Counted from the stretch's first letter, positions 1 through 8,571 are shown. The stretch: DNA of 64,000 nt from Hymenobacter citatus (GCF_014333615.1 NZ_JACSCY010000003.1:310001-374000), one strand, 5' to 3'. The notes: a model not told the origin generated them from the letters alone. Numbers and translations are program-made.

Positions 1-984
1 GCCAATCTACGCTGGCAGTTGGTGCCTACCCCCGACTCGGCCCGCTGGCTCCAGGCCGCGGCCTTAGTTGGCGCCGACAGTCTGCGCCTGCTGGTGGGAC
101 GCAGTACCGAGGACGGCACCACCTTTCGCGGTCTGATGGTACGGCGCCCGGCCAACGGCGCCACGGTGCGGGTAGCGGGGCTGCCGGGTGTTTCCTACCA
201 GACCAAAGCCAACGGCGCCCAGCTGCGCACAGCAGATTCTACCATGGTGCACGTGCGCGCTACCCCGGTGCGCGTGTGGTTGCTCACGGATGCCGCGTAC
301 GCGTCGGAGGCTCGCTACTGGCGGGCGGCAGTACAGGCCGTATCTGTTGGGTTGGCGGCCCCATTGCAGCTTACGGCTGCTACCCAGGTGCCCACCGTTC
401 CGCTGCCCGATGTGATTTTGTGGCTGAAAGATGCGCCGTTGCCCACTGCCTGGCAACAGACTGCCTTACCGGGTACGCAGGTGTGGCGGGTAGGGCGTGG
501 GGGCGGCCAAGCTGTCGGCAGCACGTTTATTTCTACTAATACGCAAACGGCCGTTGCCATTCGGCGTCTCGATTCGCTGACAGTAACGACAGCCGAAACC
601 GTGTGGCAGGACGCTGCGGGCAGGCCGCTCCTCACTCGGCAGGCCCTGGGCGCGGGCACACTGTATCACCTGCACACCCGGCTTTCACCTGGTTGGAGCG
701 CTCTGGGCGAAAGTCCGGCCCTGCCGGCGCTGCTGCTGCCGCTGCTTCAGCCGCCTGTAGCGCCTATCCGTCTGCTCGCTCACGACCAGCGCACCCTCGA
801 CCCACATCAGCTACTAACCACAGCCGCGCCGGCCGCTGCACCTGTTGCCACCGCTGATACCGCTCCGCCCGCCACCGATCTGCGGCCGTGGGTGGTGCTG
901 GCGGCCTTGCTGCTGTTTGGGCTGGAGCGGCTGCTATCCTTGCGCACTGCCGGGCGTCCTCTCACTGCTACTGCTTCCATATGA
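1..984 (+). CDS. Bat/aerotolerance-cluster membrane protein, 3' part
   Basis: The reading frame is open at the first base of the window, so this is the C-terminal part (at least 327 residues) of a longer protein. What is seen is a soluble Ala/Pro/Thr-rich beta-type region ending in a single hydrophobic segment (about the last 30 residues, around PWVVLAALLLFGLERLL), which should be a C-terminal membrane anchor. This layout, and the two large membrane proteins that follow, fit the BatA-like N-terminal-domain proteins that sit downstream of MoxR and DUF58 genes in Bacteroidota. The N-terminal BatA signature lies outside the window, so the family call is contextual. Its stop overlaps the next start as ATGA, which implies translational coupling. 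The TTG at 19 is only the first possible start codon inside the window and is not the real start. Confidence 0.6.
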   Translation, partial: ANLRWQLVPTPDSARWLQAAALVGADSLRLLVGRSTEDGTTFRGLMVRRPANGATVRVAGLPGVSYQTKANGAQLRTADSTMVHVRATPVRVWLLTDAAYASEARYWRAAVQAVSVGLAAPLQLTAATQVPTVPLPDVILWLKDAPLPTAWQQTALPGTQVWRVGRGGGQAVGSTFISTNTQTAVAIRRLDSLTVTTAETVWQDAAGRPLLTRQALGAGTLYHLHTRLSPGWSALGESPALPALLLPLLQPPVAPIRLLAHDQRTLDPHQLLTTAAPAAAPVATADTAPPATDLRPWVVLAALLLFGLERLLSLRTAGRPLTATASI

Positions 985-3206
985 GTCCTTCCGTAATTTC
1001 TGCCGCCGCTGAGCCGGGATTGTTGCGCCGCGTGGCCCGCTCATATGCCAGTCGCCGCACGGTGCAGCTTTTGCTGCCTTTTTTGGCGGCCAGTGGGGCA
1101 GCACTGATAGCCGCAAAACGGTGGCCGCAGGCGGGAACAGCCTTGCTGGTGTTACTGGGCCTAGGCGTTATAGCGCTAGTGGTGTGGCTGGTACGCCTAT
1201 GGCAATTTCGACCCCAGCCATTAGCCCGCCGCCTCGATCGGGAGTTTGCAGAGCTGGAAGACAGCACCGGCCTACTCCTACGTCCTACCTCCGACCTCAA
1301 CCTCTTAGAGGAATTACAGCAGCAACACGTGGTCGAGCGCCTGGACGCGCTGACCGCCGCTACTCCGGCGCTGCTACCCGCGCCGTGGCGCACGTCGCTG
1401 CTGCTTACTGGCCTGTTGCTGGTGGTGGCTGGCGTATGCTGGTTCTTGCCCGCACAGACCGCACAGCCTACTGCCACAGTAGCCACGGCTCCAGCCGTAC
1501 CCCTACGGTTTGTGGGCAAACCAGCACCCGCCAAGGCCCCGCGTATTCAGGAGCTGAAGCTGCTGGTAACCCCACCCGCCTACACGCGGCGGGCGGCCTT
1601 TGCGGCGGCGCAGCCGTCGTTTCAGGCGCCGGCCGGGTCGCGGGTGCGGTGGCGGGTGCGCGTGAGCCGGCGAGCCAGCGCGCCGGTGCTAGAGCTAGGC
1701 AAGCAGCGGATACCGCTCCGAGCTGTGCCCGGCGATTCCTTGGCGTTTGAGGCAGAGCAGATAGTGAATAGCTCGGCACTCTATCGGATGCGGTTCGCAG
1801 GGCAAACTTCTGAGGATTATGCTATTGAGATTATTCCTGATCGGGCGCCTACCCTCCAGCTCGTCAGCCCCAAGCCTTATACCCTGGTTGAGTTTGGGCA
1901 GAAGCCGCAGGTAGGCGTGCGCGTAACTGTGCGCGACGATTACGGCCTGAGTCGAGCCCGCGTGGTAGCTACCGTGGCCAAGGGCGAGGGCGAAGCGGTG
2001 AAGTTTACGGAAGTCGCCACTGACCTCAGCGCCCAGTTGCGCGGTCAGCCTACCCAGCACCAGCTCACCTACACCCTGCAACTGCGCCAGCTGGGCCTCA
2101 CCTACGGCGACGAGGTGTACTTCTACGTGCAGGCCTGGGACAACCACCAGCAAATGGCCCGCACGGACACCTACCTGGTGCAGTGGGAAGACACCACGGT
2201 GGACGCTTCTGGGGCCGATATTTCGCTGGGTGTGAACGTGGTGCCGGCCTACTTCCGCAGTCAGCGCCAAGTGATTATTGACACAGAAAAGCTGCTTTCG
2301 GAGCGCAAAGAACTGGACCAAAGCACATTGGCCAGTCGCGCCAACGAAATCGGACACGATCAGAAAGTACTGCGTATGCGCTACGGCAAATTTATGGGCG
2401 AGGAGTTTGACGAAAGCATTGGCCAGGCCGACGCTATACCCGAAGGCGAAAAAGAAGAACACCACGAAGGCGACGGGCACGACCACGGCCATGCTCACGG
2501 CACGCCCGCCACGGATGCCAACCCCTCTTCCTTGGAAACCACGGCGGCCCTCATGGACCCCTACATGCACAAGCACGACGACGCCGAAACCGCCGATTTT
2601 CTGGAGCCGGCCGTGAAAGCCAAGCTCAGCGTGGTACTCAGCCAGATGTGGGAAGCCGAGCTGCGCCTGCGCACCGTCCGCCCCGCTGAGGCCCTACCCT
2701 ATGAGTACAAGGCCCTGCGCCTGCTGAAAGAAGTGCAGCAACAAACCCGCGTCTACGTCAAGAAAGCCGGCTACACCCCACCGCCTATGCCCGAGGCCAC
2801 TGTGCGCCTCACCGGCGAGCTGGTGGGCGCCGCTACGCCCCAGCGCCGCGCCGATGTGGCCGCGCCCGCCTCCCAACCCGCCGTGCGCGCCGCCCTGGCA
2901 CTGCTGGGTCGTCTGCGCCGTGGCCAATCGGCCGCTGCGGCCGATGCCGCCCTGCTCGACCGCGCCGGCCCCGTGCTGGCCCAAGCGGCCCTCCAACGCC
3001 CCGGCGCCTACCTCACCGCCCTGCGCGACCTGCGCCAACTCAGCGCCGCCATGCGCGCCAGCCAGCCAGCGCCCTGCCCCGAATGCTTACCCGTGGTGGA
3101 GCGCGCCCTTACAGCCCTTCTGCCTACTCCCGCGCCTGCCCCTACCCCTGCCTCTGCTCCCAACCGCTTGTCTCGTCGGTACTTGCAGGCGCTGGGGCAG
3201 CCGTAG
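981..3206 (+). CDS. DUF4175-like large membrane protein of the Bat cluster
   Basis: A 741-residue protein. The start at 981 is chosen because ATG overlaps the preceding stop (ATGA); an open extension up to 888 would lie inside the upstream gene. It has hydrophobic segments near residues 25-42, 48-65 and 138-158, then a long periplasmic region with beta-rich parts and helical parts rich in Gln, Arg and Leu. The pattern resembles the DUF4175-type proteins found next to MoxR/BatA genes in Bacteroidota; the molecular role of that family is not known to me. An unusual stretch near residues 490-510 is packed with His, Glu, Asp and Gly (EEHHEGDGHDHGHAHG), like a metal-binding linker. The C-terminus is Ala/Pro-rich and contains a CPEC pair. 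It is probably co-transcribed with the genes on both sides. Confidence 0.65.
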   Translation: MSPSVISAAAEPGLLRRVARSYASRRTVQLLLPFLAASGAALIAAKRWPQAGTALLVLLGLGVIALVVWLVRLWQFRPQPLARRLDREFAELEDSTGLLLRPTSDLNLLEELQQQHVVERLDALTAATPALLPAPWRTSLLLTGLLLVVAGVCWFLPAQTAQPTATVATAPAVPLRFVGKPAPAKAPRIQELKLLVTPPAYTRRAAFAAAQPSFQAPAGSRVRWRVRVSRRASAPVLELGKQRIPLRAVPGDSLAFEAEQIVNSSALYRMRFAGQTSEDYAIEIIPDRAPTLQLVSPKPYTLVEFGQKPQVGVRVTVRDDYGLSRARVVATVAKGEGEAVKFTEVATDLSAQLRGQPTQHQLTYTLQLRQLGLTYGDEVYFYVQAWDNHQQMARTDTYLVQWEDTTVDASGADISLGVNVVPAYFRSQRQVIIDTEKLLSERKELDQSTLASRANEIGHDQKVLRMRYGKFMGEEFDESIGQADAIPEGEKEEHHEGDGHDHGHAHGTPATDANPSSLETTAALMDPYMHKHDDAETADFLEPAVKAKLSVVLSQMWEAELRLRTVRPAEALPYEYKALRLLKEVQQQTRVYVKKAGYTPPPMPEATVRLTGELVGAATPQRRADVAAPASQPAVRAALALLGRLRRGQSAAAADAALLDRAGPVLAQAALQRPGAYLTALRDLRQLSAAMRASQPAPCPECLPVVERALTALLPTPAPAPTPASAPNRLSRRYLQALGQP

Positions 3207-3252
3207 CACTACCTTGCTATTTGGTCTGATTGTTTGCCTTTATTTCAGTTCC

Positions 3253-5046
3253 TTGTCTGCTTTCTCCTCTGATTTTCTGTTCTACGCGCTGCTCCTCTTC
3301 TGCTTACTGCTGGCTGTTGGGCTGAGCGTGGCCGCCTGGCGCCGCTCCAATCGGCAGCGGCTGGCCTTGCGCTTGGTAGCGGGCTGGGTAGCTGCAGCTG
3401 CTTTGTGGCTGATTGCTTATCCGCCTGCCCGCACCATACCCGGCAGCCGACAGCAAGCCATTCTGCTGATGCCCGGCTACCAACCCGATTCCCTGCAGGC
3501 CTTGCTCCGCCAGCTGGGCGCAGGCACGCAGCTGTGGCGCTACGGCGCGGCCCTTACCCCCGACACGCCTGCCCTCCACAGCCTGGTGGCCTTGCGTGAG
3601 CGACTCCCCTACCTCCGGCAGTTGCACGTGCTGGGACGGGGCCTGCCGCCCGATGCCACCGTCGTTGCCGACTCGCTCCGCCTGATCCGGCACGGCAGTG
3701 CAACGGTAGCTGGCTTTCGAGTGGGGCAATGGCCGCGGCAGCTAGCGCTGGGCAAGGAGTTGCAAGTGAATGGTTCGTTTGTGGCCGCCGGGGATAAAAC
3801 GCCGGTGTGGGTGGGGTTGCGCGCCGCCGGCAAAACGCGCGACTCGATGCAACTAAAAAACGGACGCGGCGCTTTCCAGCTTCGCTACGCGCCCAAAGCC
3901 ACTGGCCTGGCCGAGTATGAATTGTGGGCACGGCGCGGCGAGCAGCTTGTAGCCCGCGAGCCGGTGCCCGTGGAGGTAACCGCAGTAGCACCCCTGCGTG
4001 TGCTACTCCTCACCACCACACCCGGTTTCGAATTTAACTTCCTTAAAAACTACTTGGGCACGCAGCAACACCGCGTGGCGCTGCGCACGCAGGTCAGCAA
4101 AGGCCTCACCCAAACCGCCTTCCTCAACCAGTCCACTCACGACCTGCGCCGCCTCTCGCCCGCTCTGCTGACTCGCTATGACGTAGTAGTAGCCGACAAC
4201 GGCACCCTCACTAGCCTCGCACCCGCCGAGGTACAGGCTGTGCGTGCAGCCATCCAAAACCAAGGGCTAGGCTTATTGCTGCTGGCCGAGCCAGGAGCGC
4301 TACCCCGCGCGCTACCTGGCCGCGCCGCTTTTAGCCTCCTACCCCGCCCCACCGGCGCCGACCTTCCTCAACCTGTGCGCTGGCCCAATGCACCAACTGC
4401 ACTGGCAGCTCCCCTCGCCGCTGAGCTACGGCTCCAAGCGGGTGGTACCGCCCTGGCTACGGATGCTCGCCAACGTCCGGTAGCGGGCGTAACGCGGGTA
4501 GGTCTGGGGCACGTGGGGGTGAGTACGCTGGCCGCTACCTATCCCTGGCAGTTGCAAACGGCCACCACAGCTGGCTACGGGGCATTCTGGAGCCGCCTGC
4601 TAGCCGCTGTGGCCCGCCCGGCGCCTATGGCGGCGCAATGGCAGGTAGTAGAGCCCTGGCCCCGCCCCCATCAGCCCATTACGCTACGCCTGGAATCGAC
4701 TACGCTACCAGCTACGTTGCCCGTTGTTACTACGGCCAAGCAACCAGCCGTACGCCTACCTATGCAGCAAGACACCCGCCTGCCAGAGTGGTCTACGGGG
4801 CAGTTCTGGCCCACTGCTGCGGGCTGGCACCAAGTGCAGGGGCCCGGCGCTACCCGGCAGTGGTTTTATGTGTTTGCACCCACTGCCTGGCAAGCTACGG
4901 AGCACGACGCCTACTACCAGACGCCCGCCACCGCCACTGCCGACAACCTGCCTCCCGCCACTACTCGGCAGCCTTGGGCAGTGGGCTGGTTTGTGGCCCT
5001 CTTTGTGCTGGCGGCGGGCACGCTCTGGCTAGAGGAGAAGCTGTAG
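3253..5046 (+). CDS. Bat-cluster membrane protein with terminal membrane segments
   Basis: About 597 residues if it starts at the TTG at 3253; a TTG at 3214 is also possible. The first in-frame ATG (3469) would remove two N-terminal membrane segments (FLFYALLLFCLLLAVGL and VAAAALWLIAYP), so a non-ATG start is preferred. The middle is a periplasmic region with a DxLVALRERLPYLRQLHVLG-like alpha/beta part and a glutamine-amidotransferase-like fold hint (LRVLLLTTTPGFEFNF, YDVVVADNGT). The C-terminus has one more membrane helix (VGWFVALFVLAAGTLWLEEKL). Proteins of this shape close Bat/MoxR clusters in Bacteroidota. It starts 46 bp after the DUF4175-like gene, and the cluster ends at the strong hairpin at 5112-5163. 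Function unknown. Confidence 0.6.
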   Translation: MSAFSSDFLFYALLLFCLLLAVGLSVAAWRRSNRQRLALRLVAGWVAAAALWLIAYPPARTIPGSRQQAILLMPGYQPDSLQALLRQLGAGTQLWRYGAALTPDTPALHSLVALRERLPYLRQLHVLGRGLPPDATVVADSLRLIRHGSATVAGFRVGQWPRQLALGKELQVNGSFVAAGDKTPVWVGLRAAGKTRDSMQLKNGRGAFQLRYAPKATGLAEYELWARRGEQLVAREPVPVEVTAVAPLRVLLLTTTPGFEFNFLKNYLGTQQHRVALRTQVSKGLTQTAFLNQSTHDLRRLSPALLTRYDVVVADNGTLTSLAPAEVQAVRAAIQNQGLGLLLLAEPGALPRALPGRAAFSLLPRPTGADLPQPVRWPNAPTALAAPLAAELRLQAGGTALATDARQRPVAGVTRVGLGHVGVSTLAATYPWQLQTATTAGYGAFWSRLLAAVARPAPMAAQWQVVEPWPRPHQPITLRLESTTLPATLPVVTTAKQPAVRLPMQQDTRLPEWSTGQFWPTAAGWHQVQGPGATRQWFYVFAPTAWQATEHDAYYQTPATATADNLPPATTRQPWAVGWFVALFVLAAGTLWLEEKL

Positions 5047-5111
5047 CGCCTCATTGCTTACCCAACGGCTTTCCTACATAACCGCTACTTTTGTGCCTGC
5101 TTGGGTAGATG

Positions 5112-5163
5112 GCAACAAAAAGGTCCGTACCCTCCCAAAGGAAGATACGGACCTTTTTGTTGC
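5112..5163. terminator. Bidirectional intrinsic terminator
   Basis: An 18-bp perfect inverted repeat (5112-5129 with 5146-5163) carries AAAAA on one side and TTTTT on the other. It separates the convergent Bat cluster (plus strand) from the small lipoprotein gene (minus strand) and can stop transcription from both sides. Confidence 0.85.
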
Positions 5164-5203
5164 TGGCCTTGTGGGTACAATGCCAGCCAACAAGTAGTAT
5201 GGT

Positions 5204-5428
5204 TTACTGAACCGTGGTAGTAGTAGTCGAGGTAGAGTCGGTCGTCATCGGGGCAGCCATCGACGAAGAGTCACCGGCCATCGTAGTCGAGTCGCCGCTC
5301 ATCATGGGGGCCGTCTCGGTGGTCGTAGTTTCCGTCGTGGTCGTGGTTTCAGCAGGCTTCGACTCGCACGAAGCAAGACCAGCAGCGAATACGATAGCCA
5401 GGGCAGATACTTTCAGCAGGTTTTTCAT
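5204..5428 (-). CDS. Small Thr/Ser-rich lipoprotein
   Basis: A 74-residue protein with a type II signal peptide: Lys-rich start (MKNLLKV), hydrophobic core, and lipobox LASC with Cys at residue 20. The mature part is almost entirely Thr, Ser, Glu, Met and Asp, in runs such as TTTTTETTTTE. Such tails are common in small Bacteroidota lipoproteins of unknown role and could serve as spacers on the cell surface or in the periplasm. The gene is divergent from the ECF sigma factor gene, and the shared upstream region holds a GTAACCCA...TGGGTTAC inverted repeat, so the two may be co-regulated (inference). Confidence 0.75.
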   Translation of the reverse strand: MKNLLKVSALAIVFAAGLASCESKPAETTTTTETTTTETAPMMSGDSTTMAGDSSSMAAPMTTDSTSTTTTTVQ

Positions 5429-5487
5429 CTTTGGGGTTGGGTTGATTTTTGTCCGAAAACGCTCTTAATACCCTTCTCTAAAGAAAA

Positions 5488-5525
5488 GTAACCCAACCCG
5501 AGAATATTTATTTTTGATGGGTTAC
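5488..5525. promoter_or_regulatory. Possible operator/promoter between lipoprotein and sigma gene
   Basis: An 8-bp perfect inverted repeat, GTAACCCA (5488-5495) and TGGGTTAC (5518-5525), flanks a TATTTTTG match (5509-5516) to the Bacteroidota -7 element TAnnTTTG on the plus strand. No TTG lies at the usual -33 distance. It is a candidate control site for the divergent genes; no binding protein is implied by the sequence. Confidence 0.35.
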
Positions 5526-5564
5526 GTAAGAGCTCCATCCGTATTAAAACAAGAAGTATAGCGA

Positions 5565-6152
5565 ATGGGTAAGGGACTTCCTTCCTACACCGATGCAGAG
5601 TTCGTGGCGGCCATCCGCCAAGACGACGACCGGGCGCTGGCGCAGCTCTACCGCTTGCACCTCCCCATGGTTCTTCACTTGGTACAGCAAAACAGCGGTA
5701 CCGAGGACGAGGCCAAGGATGTGTACCAGGAGGGCGTGATGGTGTTCTACGAGAAGGTGCGCGACGGCTCTTTGGAGCTCAGCTGCCAGATCAAGACCTA
5801 CCTCTACGCCGTGTGCCGCCGGTTGTGGTTGAAACGGCTGGCTGAGAAAAACCGCTTTGGCGGTAGTCTCTCCGACCATGAGCCCTACCTCGAAACGGGT
5901 GCCGAGCAGGACTTGCTCGATGCCCAGGAGCGCGACCGGCAGTTTGGCCTGATGGGCGAGGCGCTGGAACGCATCGGGGAGCCGTGCCGTTCGTTACTCG
6001 AAGGTTTCTACCTGTTAGACAAGTCTATGCAGGAGCTTACGACGGAGTTTGGCTATACCAACGCCGACAACGCCAAGAATCAGAAATATAAATGTCTGGT
6101 GCGTCTGAAAAAGCTGTTTTTCACCCATTATCAGGAGGAAGAATCGTTCTAG
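5565..6152 (+). CDS. ECF-type RNA polymerase sigma factor
   Basis: A 195-residue protein of normal ECF length. Residues about 20-85 match a sigma-70 region 2 (ALAQLYRLHLPMVLHLV, then EDEAKDVYQEGVMVFYEKV, which is the DxxQE-type segment). The C-terminal part, about residues 125-185, fits region 4 (RSLLEGFYLLDKSMQELTTEFGY, then NQKYKCLVRLKKLF). Such factors redirect RNA polymerase to a small envelope or stress regulon. The next gene begins 48 bp downstream and encodes a membrane protease with an anti-sigma-like cytoplasmic end, so the pair may form one signalling unit (inference). The sigma subgroup could not be determined by eye. Confidence 0.85.
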   Translation: MGKGLPSYTDAEFVAAIRQDDDRALAQLYRLHLPMVLHLVQQNSGTEDEAKDVYQEGVMVFYEKVRDGSLELSCQIKTYLYAVCRRLWLKRLAEKNRFGGSLSDHEPYLETGAEQDLLDAQERDRQFGLMGEALERIGEPCRSLLEGFYLLDKSMQELTTEFGYTNADNAKNQKYKCLVRLKKLFFTHYQEEESF

Positions 6153-6200
6153 CAGCGTGTACCCTATTGCCCCGGCGGACCTACCCCAGCCGCTTCCTGT

Positions 6201-7352
6201 ATGAAAACTGAAGCTGATTATTACGCGCTATTTGAGGCCTACCGGGCCGGCGAGCTGGCTGCGCCTGCGCGCCAGGAGCTGGAGCGCCGCCTCGCCGCCG
6301 ATCCTAGCTTTGCCCAGCAGCTCACCGATTTTGACCTGCTGAATGGTACGCTGCGCGGCTACGGCGAGCGGCAGCGCACGCGCCGCAAGCTGCAAGCTTT
6401 CCAAGCTGCGTTAGACGCCGAAGCTGCCGCCGAGGAAACCTACCAAACCGGCAACCCCGTGATGCCTACGGTGCATATCTCGGGGGTAGAGCGCACCTTG
6501 CGTGCGTTCTGGGGCAACCACCGCGCTACCATTGCCGTGGCCGCCTCGGTGGCCATTATGGCCGTATTTGGCACCTTGCTGGGTATCGAGTGGTGGAAAG
6601 CCGCCCAGAAGCCGGCTCCTACCTACGGCTATACCATGCTGCGCCGCGAGGTAGAGCGCATCAAGCGCACGCAACGGGCCATGAACCGCGCCATCACGCA
6701 GATTGACGGTACTAAGGCCGAGGAAGTGAACCCCGGCAAGTTCAGCGGTACGGGCTTCGCGCTGTCGCCCAATGGCTATTTAGTCACCAGCTACCACGTG
6801 ATTCAGGGCGCCGACTCGCTGCTGGTGGAGAGCCGCACGCACGACCACTACCGCGCCGAGCCAGTATTTACCGACGTGGCCCGCGACCTGGCCATCTTGC
6901 GCATCGTTGACAAAGACTTCCACGGCTTCGGCCGCCTGCCCTACTCCTTCAAGCGCACCACCGCCGACCTGGGCGAGCGGGTATACACGCTGGGCTACCC
7001 CCGCGAGGACCTGGTGTTCAACGACGGCTCCCTGAGCGCCCGCTCGGGCTTCGAGGGCGACACGGGCTTCTACCAGATTTCGATTCCGGTGAACCCCGGC
7101 AACTCCGGTGGGCCGGTACTGGATGAGCGCGGCAACCTGATTGGCATTGTCAGCGGCAAGCAGTCGGATGTGCAGAGTGCGGCGTTTGCCACCAAGTCGT
7201 CCTACCTCACGCGCCTCGTCGACTCGCTGCAAACGGCCACCGTGGCGCACGACATTACGCTGCCCCGCGCCAATTTGCTGACCGGCACCTCGCGTCCCCA
7301 GCAGATCCGGAAGTTGCAGAACTATGTTTTCGTAGTGAAGGTGTACGAATAG
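6201..7352 (+). CDS. Membrane-anchored trypsin-like (HtrA-type) serine protease with anti-sigma-like N-terminus
   Basis: A 383-residue protein. Residues 1-75 are a soluble helical region (ELERRLAADPSFAQQL is typical of the N-termini of Bacteroidota anti-sigma factors); a single membrane helix lies at about 109-128; the rest should be periplasmic. The protease domain has a recognisable triad: His199 in SYHVIQG, Asp229 in ARDLAILR, Ser302 in GNSGGPVL. No PDZ domain follows, unlike DegP/DegQ, so the protein ends soon after the catalytic domain. Standing directly after an ECF sigma gene, it occupies the usual anti-sigma position. A combined anchor and protease that senses the periplasm is plausible, but sigma binding is an inference; it could simply be a quality-control protease. 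Confidence 0.8.
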   Translation: MKTEADYYALFEAYRAGELAAPARQELERRLAADPSFAQQLTDFDLLNGTLRGYGERQRTRRKLQAFQAALDAEAAAEETYQTGNPVMPTVHISGVERTLRAFWGNHRATIAVAASVAIMAVFGTLLGIEWWKAAQKPAPTYGYTMLRREVERIKRTQRAMNRAITQIDGTKAEEVNPGKFSGTGFALSPNGYLVTSYHVIQGADSLLVESRTHDHYRAEPVFTDVARDLAILRIVDKDFHGFGRLPYSFKRTTADLGERVYTLGYPREDLVFNDGSLSARSGFEGDTGFYQISIPVNPGNSGGPVLDERGNLIGIVSGKQSDVQSAAFATKSSYLTRLVDSLQTATVAHDITLPRANLLTGTSRPQQIRKLQNYVFVVKVYE

Positions 7353-7373
7353 AAAAGACCCCTCCAAAGCTTT

Positions 7374-7406
7374 AAAAGCTCCGCCGTTCGGCGGAGCTTT
7401 TTTTTT
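7374..7406 (+). terminator. Intrinsic terminator after the protease gene
   Basis: Stem AAAAGCTCCGCC (7374-7385) pairs with GGCGGAGCTTTT (7390-7401) around a 4-nt loop and is followed by a run of T. Confidence 0.85.
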
Positions 7407-7527
7407 GCTATCCACAGAAATCAGCAAAAAGAGGCAGCCTACGCCTGCCTTTTCCCGTAGGAGTACCGGTAACGCCCTTTGGGGCACACCACTTGGTTTC
7501 CCGTCACTTTTCTCTCTACTCTTTCCT

Positions 7528-7764
7528 ATGGCCAACGACATCCAATCACTCGACAAAATCACCCCCGAAGACATTGCCCGCACGTTTGAGAGTGCCTACC
7601 ACGTATTCCAGGGCGACCATGACCACATGGAAGACCTGTTCAAAAACGGGGCATCTCTGTTGCAGAAATCGGCGCAGAAGTTCACGTCCACCCAACTGGT
7701 ACTGGGTATTGCGGCCCTTGCCGGGGTAGCCATCTTCTTCATCAACCGCGCTGATAAGAACTAA
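7528..7764 (+). CDS. Small membrane protein of unknown function
   Basis: A 78-residue protein. The ATG at 7528 is chosen because the sequence from there (MANDIQSLDKITPEDIARTF) is protein-like, whereas the upstream extension to 7405 runs through terminator and leader DNA. It has an acidic amphipathic N-terminal half with GDHDHMEDLFKNG and a single C-terminal membrane helix (LVLGIAALAGVAIFFI) ending in basic/polar RADKN. I do not recognise the family. It stands alone between two terminators (7374-7406 and 7786-7821), so it is a monocistronic unit. Confidence 0.7.
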   Translation: MANDIQSLDKITPEDIARTFESAYHVFQGDHDHMEDLFKNGASLLQKSAQKFTSTQLVLGIAALAGVAIFFINRADKN

Positions 7765-7785
7765 TTTTAGTTCTCACATAAGCTG

Positions 7786-7821
7786 AAAGCCCCGATTACG
7801 CTCTTGTAATCGGGGCTTTTG
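7786..7821 (+). terminator. Intrinsic terminator after the 78-residue gene
   Basis: A 14-bp perfect stem (7786-7799 with 7806-7819), AAAGCCCCGATTAC, with a short loop and T-rich end. Confidence 0.85.
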
Positions 7822-7889
7822 CGTTTGGTCGGTCATAGCCCCAGCGGGGCAACCTATCGGTAATAAAACCTGTTTTGATTTCAAGATAC

Positions 7890-8121
7890 TCAGGACTGAC
7901 GCACTAAGCGTTGTGCCAACGCCTGCCGGTCCGACGCCTACGGCGTCGGACCGGCAGGCGTTACTGGCCGCCGCGCCATTTGGTGACGCTGAGGCCGCAT
8001 GAACCGGCGCTTCTACAACGTCCGCATACGGTTCGTGCAACATCAGCACGCGGCAACCGGTCGGACGCCTGCGGCGTCGGACCGGCAGGCGTTGGCACAA
8101 CGCTTAGTGCGTAAATCCTGA
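7890..8121. repeat. Long nested inverted repeat (family 1, CCGGTCSGACGCC core)
   Basis: Outer arms at about 7890-7939 and 8072-8121 are inverted copies with only a few mismatches, separated by about 130 bp. Each arm region itself folds into a smaller palindrome: 7921-7960 is a perfect hairpin of GCCTGCCGGTCCGACGCC and its complement, and 8057-8085 is a near copy. A further short inverted pair (about GCATGAACCG and CGGTTCGTGC) sits in the centre. It fills the gap between the convergent 78-residue gene and the DUF2007 gene. The same core recurs at 25458-25617. The frames open here are by-products of the palindrome. Confidence 0.85.
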
Positions 8122-8151
8122 CACTTGTATTTTGCTCAACAGAATGGCTTC

Positions 8152-8571
8152 TTACTCCTCCCGCAGCTCGTAGCCGCAATGGAAGCAGTGGTAGCGGATG
8201 CCGCGCAGGGAGTACATCAGGCGCGTGAAAAAGCCAGTGGTGGTGGCACCCGGTCGAACGTCGGCGGTGGCAATGTCGGGAGAGCCGCAACGGGCGCAAG
8301 TTAATGTGGTGCCCGCCTGCACATCCGGGTCGGGGAAGATGGTCATGGGTACGGTTTCTTCCAGCAAGGCCGTGCGTGCCGCCTCAGCATCTTGCTGCCG
8401 CACATGCAGGCGCACCCCACCCGAAATAGGGCCGTAGGGCCGGTTTTCGTTGCTCACGAAGCAGGGAATTTCCTCCGCATCGAGGCGGCTTTTGGCGATG
8501 TGCGCGGCAATGGAATCGGGGAAAGAGGCCAGCAGAATAATGCGGTCGGCAGAAGGAACGACGGAGGACAT
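8152..8571 (-). CDS. DUF2007-type protein with zinc ribbon
   Basis: A 139-residue protein read from the ATG at 8571; extension to 8655 would cover a terminator-proximal leader and lacks protein character. The N-terminal 65 residues (ADRIILLASFPDSIAAHIAKSRL, then LDAEEIPCFVSNEN) match the DUF2007 'putative signal transducing' fold, where a transporter-like ferredoxin-type domain tracks an abundance or stress signal in an unknown way. The C-terminal part has two CxxC pairs (CARCGSPD and CFHCGYE), which should bind zinc. It is cytoplasmic, with no signal peptide. It is downstream of the MFS unit but separated from it by the terminator at 8655-8689. Confidence 0.75.
   Translation of the reverse strand: MSSVVPSADRIILLASFPDSIAAHIAKSRLDAEEIPCFVSNENRPYGPISGGVRLHVRQQDAEAARTALLEETVPMTIFPDPDVQAGTTLTCARCGSPDIATADVRPGATTTGFFTRLMYSLRGIRYHCFHCGYELREE

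Noticed and set aside
888-980. N-terminal extension of the DUF4175-like protein
   Set aside because: It overlaps the preceding gene; the ATGA overlap at 981 is the better start.
7774-8114. Arg-rich open frames on both strands within the family 1 palindrome
   Set aside because: Both frames are reads of the same palindrome and share the words MCQRLPVRR at both ends, a sign of inverted DNA and not of a gene.
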